From positions 310,001-374,000 of the forward strand of contig JAMPIH010000001.1 in the NCBI GenBank assembly GCA_023662825.1: a DNA stretch of 64,000 nucleotides, read 5' to 3'. Within the stretch, counting starts at the first letter, position 1. Every line of letters begins with the position of its first letter. The notes beneath the pieces were generated by a model. It searched no databases. It had not been told where the DNA came from and saw nothing but the letters and a program-made list of their open reading frames with translations. The DNA comes from Bacteroides sp. Its GTDB lineage: Bacteria > Bacteroidota > Bacteroidia > Bacteroidales > P3. A program made the position numbers and the translations under genes. This document shows, piece after piece, positions 16,527 to 24,516 of the stretch.

Positions 16527-17237
16527 ATGTTTTTGTATGTTCAGACAAATTCCGGGCTGTCTTTTGCCTGGTTGATTTTTATCGGCTTGATGGTCTTGGG
16601 ATTGATCGTGCAGTCGAACCTGAAGAACAAGTTCAGGAAATACTCCAAGGTGCCGCTTCCCGGCGGCATGACGGGCAAGGACGTGGCCGAGAAAATGCTG
16701 CGTGACCACGGCATTACCGACGTTACCGTGCAGTGCGTGCCGGGTATGTTGAGCGACCACTACAACCCCGACAAACAGACCGTGAACCTGAGCCGCGACG
16801 TGTTTTACGGCGACAGCATCGCCGCCGCGGCCGTAGCCGCCCACGAATGCGGGCACGCCGTGCAGCACGCCACCGCCTACAGCTGGCTCAGGATGCGTTC
16901 GGCCTTGGTGCCTGTAGTAAGCTACAGCGACCGCATCGTGATGTGGGTGCTGCTGGCGGGCGTACTGCTGGTGGAAACCACACCCTCGCTGCTGCTGTTC
17001 GGCATCTGCCTGTTCGCCCTCACCACCCTGTTCGCGTTCATCACGCTGCCGGTGGAAATCGACGCCAGCCGCCGCGCGGTGGCCTGGCTGGACACGGCGC
17101 AGATAACCAATGCCGAGACCTATCCGATGGCGTGCAGCGCCTTGCGTTCGGCGGCCTATACCTACGTTATCGCGGCCTTGTCGAGCTTGGCGACACTGTT
17201 GTACTATATAATGATCTACCTGAACCGCCGGGATTAA
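16527..17237 (+). CDS. Membrane zinc metallopeptidase (Zn_peptidase_2 / YugP type)
   Basis: A 236-residue integral membrane protein. A first helix (about 12-32) is followed by a cytoplasmic or periplasmic segment with the zinc site AHECGHAVQH (about residues 110-119, HExxH type), then further helices near 125-150, 152-175 and 205-230. It belongs to the PF04298 neutral zinc metallopeptidase family (Bacillus YugP), whose substrates are unknown. The start is ATG 16527 with GAAAG immediately upstream. The gene lies between two hairpin repeats, so it is probably a separate transcription unit. Confidence 0.9.
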   Translation: MFLYVQTNSGLSFAWLIFIGLMVLGLIVQSNLKNKFRKYSKVPLPGGMTGKDVAEKMLRDHGITDVTVQCVPGMLSDHYNPDKQTVNLSRDVFYGDSIAAAAVAAHECGHAVQHATAYSWLRMRSALVPVVSYSDRIVMWVLLAGVLLVETTPSLLLFGICLFALTTLFAFITLPVEIDASRRAVAWLDTAQITNAETYPMACSALRSAAYTYVIAALSSLATLLYYIMIYLNRRD

Positions 17238-17258
17238 CCTCCAACGGCAAAATATTCG

Positions 17259-17266
17259 TATCTTCG
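17259..17266 (+). promoter_or_regulatory. Promoter -7 box of ilvE (TTCG variant)
   Basis: TATCTTCG followed by CGC, the same variant as upstream of guaA, metG and the GT2 gene. It predicts a leader of about 60 nt. Confidence 0.5.
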
Positions 17267-17333
17267 CGCGTTTCTAAGGCGGTTCTTCCGACTTGGAACG
17301 CTGATTGCAAACAAAATTCAAAAACATACAACC

Positions 17334-18353
17334 ATGAGCGAAATCGATTGGAAAAACCTGCCCTTCGGTTATTACAAGACCGACTACAATGTAAGGGCTT
17401 ACTACAAAGACGGCAAATGGAGCGAACTGGAAGTTCACCAGGATGAAATGCTGAACCTCCACATGGCCGCCACCTGTCTGCACTACGGTCAGGAAGCGTT
17501 CGAAGGCCTTAAGGCTTTCCGCGGCAAAGACGGCAAGATCCGTATGTTCCGTCCGGACGAAAACGCCAAGCGTCTTCTCCTCTCGGCCAACGGTATCCTG
17601 ATGCAGCCGGTTCCCACCGACCTGTTTATCGAAGCCTGCAAGAAAGTGGTTAAACTCAACGAGAAATACATTCCTCCTTACGGAATGGGCGCTTCTTTCT
17701 ATCTGCGTCCCCTCTTGATCGGTTCGGGTGCCGAAGTGGGCGTTAAGCCTGCCAAGGAATACACCTTCGTGGTGTTCGGCGGTCCAGTAGGCCCGTACTT
17801 CAAGGCCGGCTTCAAGCCCGTGCCCATGCAGATCGTAAAGGACTACGACCGTGTGGCTCCCCTCGGAACGGGTCTGTTCAAGGTGGGCGGTAACTACGCC
17901 GCTTCCTTGCGCGCCAGCGAACGTGCCCACGATGAAGGCTTCTCCACCGTATTGTTCCTGGATGCCAAGGAACACAAATACATCGATGAAGCGGGTCCGG
18001 CCAACTTCTTCGCCATCAAGGGCAACAAGTACATCACGCCCGACTCCAACTCGATCCTGCGCTCTATCACCAACATGAGTTTGCAGCAGATCGCCAAGGA
18101 TATGGGGCTGGAAGTGGAACGCCGTCCGGTTGCAGAGGAAGAACTCTCCACCTTCGACGAAATCGGCGCCTGCGGAACTGCCGCCGTTATCTCGCCCATC
18201 AGCAAGATCGTTGACCGCGCCACCGGCCACGAATTCGCGGTTGGCAACGGTCAGGAAGCCGGCCCTGTCTCCACCAAGCTGTACAAGGCTCTCCGTGCGA
18301 TCCAGGAAGGAGAGATGGAAGACAAGCACAACTGGAACGTGATTGTTGACTAA
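17334..18353 (+). CDS. ilvE: Branched-chain amino acid aminotransferase
   Basis: A 339-residue fold-type IV PLP enzyme that makes the last step of Leu, Ile and Val synthesis, or the first of their breakdown, reversibly with glutamate. Visible are the catalytic-lysine region TGLFKVGGNYAAS (Lys near residue 183), YIDEAGPANFFAIKG and the PLP-phosphate region ITNMSLQQIA. The length matches the larger IlvE group. It is monocistronic with a variant promoter, and is followed by hairpin repeat B and a strong terminator. Codon use here is smoother (more GTT, GCT) than in its neighbours, as in highly expressed genes. Confidence 0.95.
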   Translation: MSEIDWKNLPFGYYKTDYNVRAYYKDGKWSELEVHQDEMLNLHMAATCLHYGQEAFEGLKAFRGKDGKIRMFRPDENAKRLLLSANGILMQPVPTDLFIEACKKVVKLNEKYIPPYGMGASFYLRPLLIGSGAEVGVKPAKEYTFVVFGGPVGPYFKAGFKPVPMQIVKDYDRVAPLGTGLFKVGGNYAASLRASERAHDEGFSTVLFLDAKEHKYIDEAGPANFFAIKGNKYITPDSNSILRSITNMSLQQIAKDMGLEVERRPVAEEELSTFDEIGACGTAAVISPISKIVDRATGHEFAVGNGQEAGPVSTKLYKALRAIQEGEMEDKHNWNVIVD

Positions 18354-18476
18354 AAAGCGTTTTGAACGGCGATCTGCTTCGTTGGAAGCCCTTGACTCGC
18401 TTGGTCACGTACTTCAGTACGCTCCCGCACGTTCCAAGGGCTTCAGCCTTGCATCCCGCCATTCAAAACACTTTTT
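18352..18476. repeat. Structured hairpin repeat, copy B (after ilvE)
   Basis: A 125-bp nested inverted repeat. Outer arms 18352-18371 / 18457-18476 pair at 18 of 20 positions, middle arms 18385-18394 / 18435-18444 (GAAGCCCTTG / CAAGGGCTTC), inner hairpin 18408-18412 / 18417-18421 (CGTAC / GTACG, loop TTCA). The segments between arms match copy A (ATCTGCTTCGTT, TTGGTCAC, CTCCC, AGCCTTGCATC), while the arms have different sequences that still pair. Confidence 0.85.
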
Positions 18477-18481
18477 ATGGG

Positions 18482-18517
18482 TCTCGGATTTAGAGGCACA
18501 TAAAAAAGGCTCCGGAC
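18482..18517 (+). repeat. 36-bp direct repeat flanking the caspase operon, copy 1
   Basis: Matches 23210-23245 at 34 of 36 positions (TCTCGGATTTAGAGGCA, two differing bases, then TAAAAAAGGCTCCGGAC). Its right part is the left arm of a terminator. Confidence 0.8.
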
Positions 18518-18536
18518 TTTCGTTCGGAGCCTTTTT
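18503..18536. terminator. Bidirectional terminator between ilvE and the caspase operon
   Basis: Stem AAAAAGGCTCCG / CGGAGCCTTTTT with a 10-nt loop; serves the converging ilvE and caspase transcripts. Confidence 0.85.
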
Positions 18537-18575
18537 GTTTATAAAACTTGAGGAACTCTCAGAGTCTGTAAAATA

Positions 18576-20165
18576 CTATCTATTCAGCATCCAATTTTCC
18601 CAACCCGTAGCAGATGAAGAAACGTTAATGGTCGGGGTTTGTGCTTTCTTGTTGATGACAACGGATTGGCGGGCTACATTGGTTTTAATATAATCACTCA
18701 AATCGCCCATGTTAATGTTTCCTTTACTTTCTTGCAACTTCTTTAAGAGAAAATATGTAAACAAACCGTGTTGTTCTTTTTCATAGGGCAAGGCTGTTTC
18801 ACTGCCGTTGGTGGCCGAGATCACCATCATATTTCCCTCCAGTATTTCTTTTTTGCTGCTGATGGCCACCCCTCGGGCGGAAGCCAGCATCTCACCATTC
18901 TCGGCACGGGCGCTGCCGCTGAAACAGGCATCTAAAAACACCATAATCCGACGGGCCTTCATATCGGCTAAATCCGCGTAAAAATCTTTCAGTGCATAGC
19001 AGACTTTCGGATTAACGCTAAATGCGTCAACGGGAAGCAGATAGGCTTCCTTAGTGGCATCGTTAGGCGCACCATGACCGGCATAATACACGATAATGTT
19101 GATGTTATTTTCACCATAAGCCTTGGCTATGCTACTCATATCGTCCATGGCCGCCAACATAGTACCATAAGTGGCATCCTGATAGATACGGATATTATTC
19201 TGGGGAACCCCCAAGGTCTTATTGCAATATTTGGCAAATACTTCGCCATCCCTGATTGCAAACGGAACATCTGCCAATTGGGTATAATTTTCGTTGCCGA
19301 TGATCAAAACAAACGTGTTCTCGTTGGGAATCTTATTGCCGGGAATGTTAACATCCAAATCGGAAGTGTAGGCGATGTTTTTTTGTTCCGATATGTTTTT
19401 TATGGACATCGGTGCATGCTGCATTTCTCCTTTTTCGGCAGATTCGGCAAGTGCCAGTTGCATATTCCTGCAACGTTCTATTTCGTTGGAAGCCTCTTCG
19501 ATACCATCATCGGCCGCAAAAGTAAGGTAGTTCTTTGCTAAGCCATAATCAACCTTAACCCCACGCCCGTAAGCGTACATAAGACCCAAGAAATATTTTG
19601 CCTGAGGGATAGACTGAGACGCCTTCAACATAGAGCGGTATGCGGAGCGTTCATTTTGTTCAATGCCTCCTAATCCATAAAATTCAAGAAAGCCTACGGT
19701 AAACAGGGCATTGGGAGTCGTATTCCCTTTCAGTAGCTCATACGCATCTTTAATATTACGGAAGATTCCTTTGCCGCGAATAAGCAAGTCTGCCATATAG
19801 TATTTACCTAAGTCATTATCTTTTTTGACTGCTTTGTCAAACCACGTATATGCGGTACCATATAGATCTTTTGCTTTAAAGATACCCAATTCATAGTACA
19901 ACCCAATTACATAGTGATAGGTTCCGGATTTATCGAATCCTGCCGTGTATTTATAGAAACCTATTTGCCCCCGTAATTGTTTTTCCGGGTTCTTCATAGT
20001 CTTACTGAGTTCTTGGAAAAGTTTTTGCTTTTCGCTCTGATTCCTTGCTTCTGCAAATTGTTCATACCAATCAAGAGCCTCTTGCTCATTGTAATCCAAC
20101 AAACTTTGTGCACAAGCAACACCTGCACCCAGTGCAAGTGCCAACAAAAAGATGAATTTTCTCAT
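18576..20165 (-). CDS. Exported caspase-fold (C14) protease with Sel1-like repeats
   Basis: A 529-residue protein. It has a signal peptide (MRKFIFLLALALGAGVACAQ), Sel1/TPR-like helical repeats at about residues 80-235, then a caspase p20-type domain at about 283-450 with the catalytic His (YYAGHG, His364) and Cys (DACFSGSA, Cys414) both present. Its last 250 or so residues closely match the neighbouring lipoprotein caspase. ATG 20165 is preferred over the longer frame because the signal peptide begins there. It is the last gene of a four-gene operon. Prokaryotic caspase-fold proteases cut after basic or acidic residues in signalling; the substrate here is unknown. Confidence 0.88.
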   Translation of the reverse strand: MRKFIFLLALALGAGVACAQSLLDYNEQEALDWYEQFAEARNQSEKQKLFQELSKTMKNPEKQLRGQIGFYKYTAGFDKSGTYHYVIGLYYELGIFKAKDLYGTAYTWFDKAVKKDNDLGKYYMADLLIRGKGIFRNIKDAYELLKGNTTPNALFTVGFLEFYGLGGIEQNERSAYRSMLKASQSIPQAKYFLGLMYAYGRGVKVDYGLAKNYLTFAADDGIEEASNEIERCRNMQLALAESAEKGEMQHAPMSIKNISEQKNIAYTSDLDVNIPGNKIPNENTFVLIIGNENYTQLADVPFAIRDGEVFAKYCNKTLGVPQNNIRIYQDATYGTMLAAMDDMSSIAKAYGENNINIIVYYAGHGAPNDATKEAYLLPVDAFSVNPKVCYALKDFYADLADMKARRIMVFLDACFSGSARAENGEMLASARGVAISSKKEILEGNMMVISATNGSETALPYEKEQHGLFTYFLLKKLQESKGNINMGDLSDYIKTNVARQSVVINKKAQTPTINVSSSATGWENWMLNR

Positions 20166-20227
20166 TTTACATTGATTATTAATTTCTTGCTCATCAGCTA
20201 CAACATTATGAATCGTAGCGGAAAATG

Positions 20228-21532
20228 CTATCTGTTCAACATCCAGTTTTCCCAACCCGTAGCGGAAGATGAAACGTTAATGGTGGGGGACTGTAATTTC
20301 ATATTGATTACCACCGATTGTTTGGATACATTTGTCTTGATGTAGTCCACCAATTGTTTCATACTTGTATTCCCCTTGGTTTCTTGCAACTGCTTGAGCA
20401 GATAATAAGTAAACAAACCATGTTGCTGCTTTTCATATGGCAATGCCGTTTCGCTTCCATCCGTAGCGGAAAGAACCACTAAATTTCCGCTTAGCAATTC
20501 TTTTTTGCTACTGATAGCGATACCACGGGCTGAAGCCAACATCTTTCCATCTTCTGCACGGGCGCTTCCGCTGAAGCAGGCATCGAGAAAAACTATCGTT
20601 TTATTAGCGTTCATACCGGACAGGTCCGCGTAAAAGTCTTTTAGGGCATAACAAATCTTAGGTTTTACGCCATAGGCATCTATAGGAATCAGATAAGCCT
20701 CTTTTGTGGCATCATCTGGTGCTCCATGCCCGGCATAGTACACGATAATATTTATGTCGTTGACCACACTTGCCAAACTTTTCATATACTCCATCGCGGC
20801 CAACATATCCCCGAACGTGGCATCTTTGTAGATCTTAATGTTCTCTTCCGGTATTCCCAACGACTGATTGCAATACTTGGAAAAAACCTCTCCATCTCTC
20901 AAAGCATATGGAACCTCAGCCAATTTATTGTAATGTTCATTACTAATAATCATAACATAAGTATTGTCATTGGTGGTGTTACTTTTGGGGATGTTTAAAT
21001 CAATATCCAACGTGTAGTTGCTATTGACCGGAATACTTTGAGCGGAAGACATTGCTTTATCAGGTTCTTGTCGGTTGGCATTTGCGGGGATATTCTGCGC
21101 AATAACAGTTGTTGCTGCCGGTTGCTTGGGTGCTTCAGGTGGCCGTATGGTTTCTTTCCGGGTAAACGACATATAATAGTATTTCTTCTCAGGTTTCTTG
21201 ATGCTCCCTGTGCTGGCATCAATAATCCAGGCGATGGGATCTCCGAGATTCAGGATTGATATCGGATTAAATTTCTTATTGATTCTAAAAGAGTATGGTT
21301 TATAGCCATCAGCTTTAGCACTGACATATATATCGCCTCCTCCCCTTTTGACCTTTACCGTCGTAGGTAAAAAATCATTATAGTTTTTACGTCCAACCGA
21401 AAGTTGTACAGGCTGATCTTTAACATTGCCGTCTATCGTTACTTTTGCTTTTGTTCCGCAGAATATTGTTGCACACGAACACAAAATAAGAGGCACAAGC
21501 AAAAGCAGTACCGGAGATAGATTCCTCTTCAT
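20228..21532 (-). CDS. Caspase-fold (C14) lipoprotein with PEGA-like N-terminal domain
   Basis: A 434-residue protein. The signal peptide ends in the lipobox LCSC (Cys20), so it is membrane-anchored. Residues about 28-90 look like a PEGA-type surface domain (VTIDGNVKDQPVQLSVG; SAKADGYKPYSF), then a Pro/Ala/Asn-rich linker, then a caspase p20-type domain (about 190-360) with His269 (YYAGHG) and Cys319 (DACFSGSA). The C-terminal 250 residues are nearly the same as in the Sel1-caspase downstream, ending in an identical SSSATGWENWMLNR, so the two arose by recent duplication with different N-termini. ATG 21532 gives the proper signal peptide. Confidence 0.88.
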   Translation of the reverse strand: MKRNLSPVLLLLVPLILCSCATIFCGTKAKVTIDGNVKDQPVQLSVGRKNYNDFLPTTVKVKRGGGDIYVSAKADGYKPYSFRINKKFNPISILNLGDPIAWIIDASTGSIKKPEKKYYYMSFTRKETIRPPEAPKQPAATTVIAQNIPANANRQEPDKAMSSAQSIPVNSNYTLDIDLNIPKSNTTNDNTYVMIISNEHYNKLAEVPYALRDGEVFSKYCNQSLGIPEENIKIYKDATFGDMLAAMEYMKSLASVVNDINIIVYYAGHGAPDDATKEAYLIPIDAYGVKPKICYALKDFYADLSGMNANKTIVFLDACFSGSARAEDGKMLASARGIAISSKKELLSGNLVVLSATDGSETALPYEKQQHGLFTYYLLKQLQETKGNTSMKQLVDYIKTNVSKQSVVINMKLQSPTINVSSSATGWENWMLNR

Positions 21533-21539
21533 ATTTATA

Positions 21540-22367
21540 TTATTTAAAAACATTAAACCCGAACGGGTGATAGTTTGTTTTTTCTTGACTGTCTATGGTG
21601 TAATACCATTTAAAGAACTTTTCAAAACTCACTTCTTGCTCCAAGTAAGGAATTTGCTGACGGGTAGCCACAACAAAGATGAACGTGGTTTCCAACTCCT
21701 TGCCATCATTCAGCGTAGTGGTGTAGTCGAAATCTTGCGAGCGGGGAAAGACATATTCACGCCCCTGCTGCAAAGGTTCGTCTCGGTCATATCCAGAAAG
21801 TGGATATAGCATAAAGCCCGAACCTGTGGTGGTGTTATCGAACCAAAAGACCCTTACATAGCAGTCTTTGGAGGACTTTACCGAAAATCGGATCGGTGTA
21901 CCCACCTTATATGATTTTTCAAAACCTTTAACGGAAATTTGAAATTCCGGGTTTACCGGAGCCTCTTTCAGTACATCGGCCAAAATGGAAACCCGTACAC
22001 GGATAATGCCGTTTTCTACCGTCTGCTCGTATTCCGGCTCCTCCCTCATCTTGACACGCCCGCTGATATAGAAAGCGTTAATTTGGCTAAAAAGTTCATC
22101 GCTAAAATTTTCGTTTCCCTGCGCCATAGATGAAAACGTCATGCTCTGCACATTGGTTCCCATACCCGCCTGGCGCAAAGCGGATTTCTTGGCTTCAAAA
22201 AGCGCGTTTTCCTTCGCCTCATTTAAAGAGGTGTTCCCCGTAACATCCCAAGAGGCAGTGGCTTTTATGTTTTTTATCCACGAGGCTTTCTCGGCATGAA
22301 GCGGGGCAAAACCCCATAAGAGAATCAAGAAAATGCCAATGAATTTATTGCGCATTCCGGTTTTCAT
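21540..22367 (-). CDS. Exported DUF4384-type protein of the caspase operon
   Basis: A 275-residue protein with a signal peptide (cleavage near LHA-EKA). Residues about 30-130 resemble the LPP20/FlgT-like domain (SLNEAKENALFEAKKSALRQ). The C-terminal half looks like DUF4384 (PIRFSVKSSKDCYVRVFWFD, then LYPLSG and GREYVFP). DUF4384 is often fused to caspase-fold proteases in other bacteria, so its presence as a separate gene next to two caspases supports a joint function. It starts inside the preceding gene (23-bp overlap) and ends 7 bp before the lipoprotein caspase, so translation is probably coupled. A second ATG (22355) is possible. Confidence 0.78.
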   Translation of the reverse strand: MKTGMRNKFIGIFLILLWGFAPLHAEKASWIKNIKATASWDVTGNTSLNEAKENALFEAKKSALRQAGMGTNVQSMTFSSMAQGNENFSDELFSQINAFYISGRVKMREEPEYEQTVENGIIRVRVSILADVLKEAPVNPEFQISVKGFEKSYKVGTPIRFSVKSSKDCYVRVFWFDNTTTGSGFMLYPLSGYDRDEPLQQGREYVFPRSQDFDYTTTLNDGKELETTFIFVVATRQQIPYLEQEVSFEKFFKWYYTIDSQEKTNYHPFGFNVFK

Positions 22368-23037
22368 CAGTTCTAAAACCTTCCTTTATAAAGAGTGAAA
22401 TTTCCTCGGCAGTGTTTTGGGCGGCCTTGGTTTCCTTCAGAGCATTTTCCATAGCCTTGATCCTCTTTTGCGAAGCCTGTTCTTCGTTTATCAGATAAAA
22501 GGCCACGTATTCGCGTTTCTTCGTCTTCTGGTCATCACGATAAAAACCGAATTGAAATTGCAATTCACCCTCGATATCGGCCGAAACCAAACGTTCGTAG
22601 GCCGAATAAAAATTTTCCAATTCGGCATCGTTTTGCTGCCCCATATTGTTGGTTACCCGCCCTTGCACATGCGACTTTGCCTCTTGAGCATACTTTACCA
22701 TAGCGTTATTGAGAGCAATATTCTGAACCAAGTTGAGGGAACGTTCCGAACTGCCTTGAGCATTTGACTGCAATTCCCTATAGTTGGGATCCAGCAGCAT
22801 TTTTTGATAGTATTCACGAAATGAAACGGATACGGATTTGGCAGTACCATCTATGACCCAACCGTCTTGGGAGTATTTTTTGATTTCATCATTTACTTGC
22901 TTGCTGCGAGCTTGGATCAACTCCTTTTGCATTTTAACCTGCTCCTTTTCAATCATCTTCTCTATTCTCGCATTTTGAGCAAAAACACAAGTCAAAGCCC
23001 CTGTAAAGGTCAGTGCGAGAGCGACAATACGTTTCAT
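22345..23037 (-). CDS. Exported helical protein of the caspase operon, unknown family
   Basis: A 230-residue protein with a signal peptide (cleavage near VFA-QNA), a charged helical segment rich in Lys, Glu and Gln (about 22-55), and a middle region recalling LPP20/FlgT-like folds (GWVIDGTAKSVSVSFREYY). I recognise no named family. It is the first gene of the operon, with its own -7 box 52 bp upstream, and overlaps the next gene by 23 bp. It is probably periplasmic and a partner of the DUF4384 protein. Confidence 0.7.
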   Translation of the reverse strand: MKRIVALALTFTGALTCVFAQNARIEKMIEKEQVKMQKELIQARSKQVNDEIKKYSQDGWVIDGTAKSVSVSFREYYQKMLLDPNYRELQSNAQGSSERSLNLVQNIALNNAMVKYAQEAKSHVQGRVTNNMGQQNDAELENFYSAYERLVSADIEGELQFQFGFYRDDQKTKKREYVAFYLINEEQASQKRIKAMENALKETKAAQNTAEEISLFIKEGFRTDENRNAQ

Positions 23038-23088
23038 CTGAGTGTAATTTAGTTAAACGATTTATCTATTCCTGTCGGAATGATGCCG

Positions 23089-23096
23089 CAAATATA
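23089..23096 (-). promoter_or_regulatory. Promoter -7 box of the caspase operon
   Basis: On the minus strand TATATTTG followed by CGG; predicted leader about 45 nt. The rest of the gap 23038-23272 is AT-rich and holds only this box and the direct repeat with its terminator. Confidence 0.6.
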
Positions 23097-23209
23097 ATAA
23101 TAAATTTACACAATAATATCATCTATGGAAACAAACTCTTCGGAAAAAATTTACAGCATCTTATTGCAAGTAGTTGACCTTAAATAATGTTCAAAATACT
23201 TCTTAGGGA

Positions 23210-23245
23210 TCTCGGATTTAGAGGCAACTAAAAAAGGCTCCGGAC
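23210..23245 (+). repeat. 36-bp direct repeat flanking the caspase operon, copy 2
   Basis: Same orientation as 18482-18517, 34 of 36 identical. The two copies enclose exactly the four-gene operon. Confidence 0.8.
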
Positions 23246-23264
23246 GAAAGTCTGAAGCCTTTTT
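23231..23264. terminator. Terminator after the PDDEXK nuclease gene
   Basis: Stem AAAAAGGCT...GAC / GTC...AGCCTTTTT with one mismatch, one wobble pair and a GAAA loop. On the minus strand it ends in a T-run 8 bp after the nuclease stop. Confidence 0.8.
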
Positions 23265-23272
23265 GAAAAAAA

Positions 23273-24373
23273 CTATTTCTTGGAGGAAAGTTTGTTCTTT
23301 TGCTCTTGAATGGTCTGGTCGATAACTTCCTTTATGAGGTATTCAGCGATACCGATAGGTGTACTTACACCGCGGAGAGACCATTCAACCGTAGTTCTAT
23401 TCTTGGATTTGCAGATAAGCAGGCCTATAGTTTCATTATCTCCTTGCTTGCGAAGAAGTTCGTTAGCAGCATTAACATAGAAATTAAGTTTGCCTGCATG
23501 TTCCGGTTCAAAATCCACCACTTTGAGTTCTACCACGATATATCTTTTCTGGGGAATATGGTAAAAAATGAGGTCGGGGTAATAGGATTTTCCTCCAGGC
23601 ATGGAGAGTTCCATTTGCCGTCCCACAAAGGCAAAGCCTTGCCCTAATTCAAGAAGAAAACGGGTTATATTCTGAATAAGTGCGTTTTCGAGTTCACTTT
23701 CGTCATATCCTTGCTTCATGGCAAGAAACTCAAAATTATATGGGTCTTTAAGAATTTCTTTTGCCAAAAGGCTTTGATGAGACGGAAGATGCGTGTCGAA
23801 ATTGGTGATGGCTTTCCCTTGACGGTGATAAAGACCGCTGGCGATTTCGTTCTCGAGTTTAGCTCTACTCCAATTCTCAGAAATAGTGTTTTCTATATAA
23901 AAAAGGGCTTCATCCAAAGTTTTACTACCATAAACTATGGCTATGTGATGTTTCCATGGTATCAATGCAAACGGTTTAGGCATTTCTAATTTTTTACCAG
24001 GCTGATACAACATAAACATCGGCAATTGTTTACCAAGTTGGTAAACTTTTTCAACAAATTGATTATAAAAACTATACCACTTCTTTATATATTTCAGATT
24101 AATAACAGAAAAACCGCCGATATTGGGAAAGGCTGCCCGTAAATCAAGGCTTAATTGATTGATGAGTCCGCTTCCCCAACCGTATTCCTTTTGCTTGGTA
24201 ACAATATCGTATCCAAGATTCCAATAAAAGTCGAGCAGGGATGTATTGACTTGTATCGCGGCTTTGATTTGGCCTTTATTGAAACGTTGTTTGAGGTTAA
24301 TAAGCCATTGGGTATATGTTTTGTCTATGTGAAATCCTATATCACGTTTAATAAACTTGGGGTTATTTTCCAT
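23273..24373 (-). CDS. YhcG-type PDDEXK nuclease (DUF1016)
   Basis: A 366-residue protein of the YhcG / DUF1016 family. The N-terminal domain (about 15-190) has the family pattern LLDFYWNLGYDIV, GWGSGLINQLSLDLR and PWKHHIAI. The C-terminal PDDEXK domain shows YYPDLIFYH and IVVELK, the Asp and Glu-x-Lys of the active site. Members are predicted endonucleases, often near restriction-modification or mobile DNA. ATG 24373 (MENNPKF) is preferred over an extension of 20 codons. It stands alone between two terminators, AT-rich like the caspase block beside it, which suggests acquisition. Confidence 0.9.
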   Translation of the reverse strand: MENNPKFIKRDIGFHIDKTYTQWLINLKQRFNKGQIKAAIQVNTSLLDFYWNLGYDIVTKQKEYGWGSGLINQLSLDLRAAFPNIGGFSVINLKYIKKWYSFYNQFVEKVYQLGKQLPMFMLYQPGKKLEMPKPFALIPWKHHIAIVYGSKTLDEALFYIENTISENWSRAKLENEIASGLYHRQGKAITNFDTHLPSHQSLLAKEILKDPYNFEFLAMKQGYDESELENALIQNITRFLLELGQGFAFVGRQMELSMPGGKSYYPDLIFYHIPQKRYIVVELKVVDFEPEHAGKLNFYVNAANELLRKQGDNETIGLLICKSKNRTTVEWSLRGVSTPIGIAEYLIKEVIDQTIQEQKNKLSSKK

Positions 24374-24451
24374 ATTGAAGGTCGTTTGGATGCTAAGGTA
24401 TGAATTTCTGATAGAAAGATTCTCCCTGACCAATCTTTTCGTTAACGATAA

Positions 24452-24484
24452 AAAGATGCCACAAGAAAGCCTTGTGGCATCTTT
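24452..24484 (-). terminator. Terminator after the GLPGLI-like gene
   Basis: Fourteen-bp stem AAAGATGCCACAAG / CTTGTGGCATCTTT with a short loop; a T-run follows on the minus strand. Confidence 0.85.
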
Positions 24485-24516
24485 AACAAATGAAATTCGA
24501 GAACGCTACCACAGGC

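Noticed and set aside
16383-18476. Hairpin repeats as ordinary terminators or as CRISPR
   Set aside because: The outer arms could terminate transcription, but three nested stems and conserved loops go beyond a terminator. Two isolated copies without regular spacers exclude CRISPR.
20228-21532. Caspase pair as one gene broken by a frameshift
   Set aside because: Each has its own signal peptide, a full catalytic domain and its own stop, with 62 bp between them.
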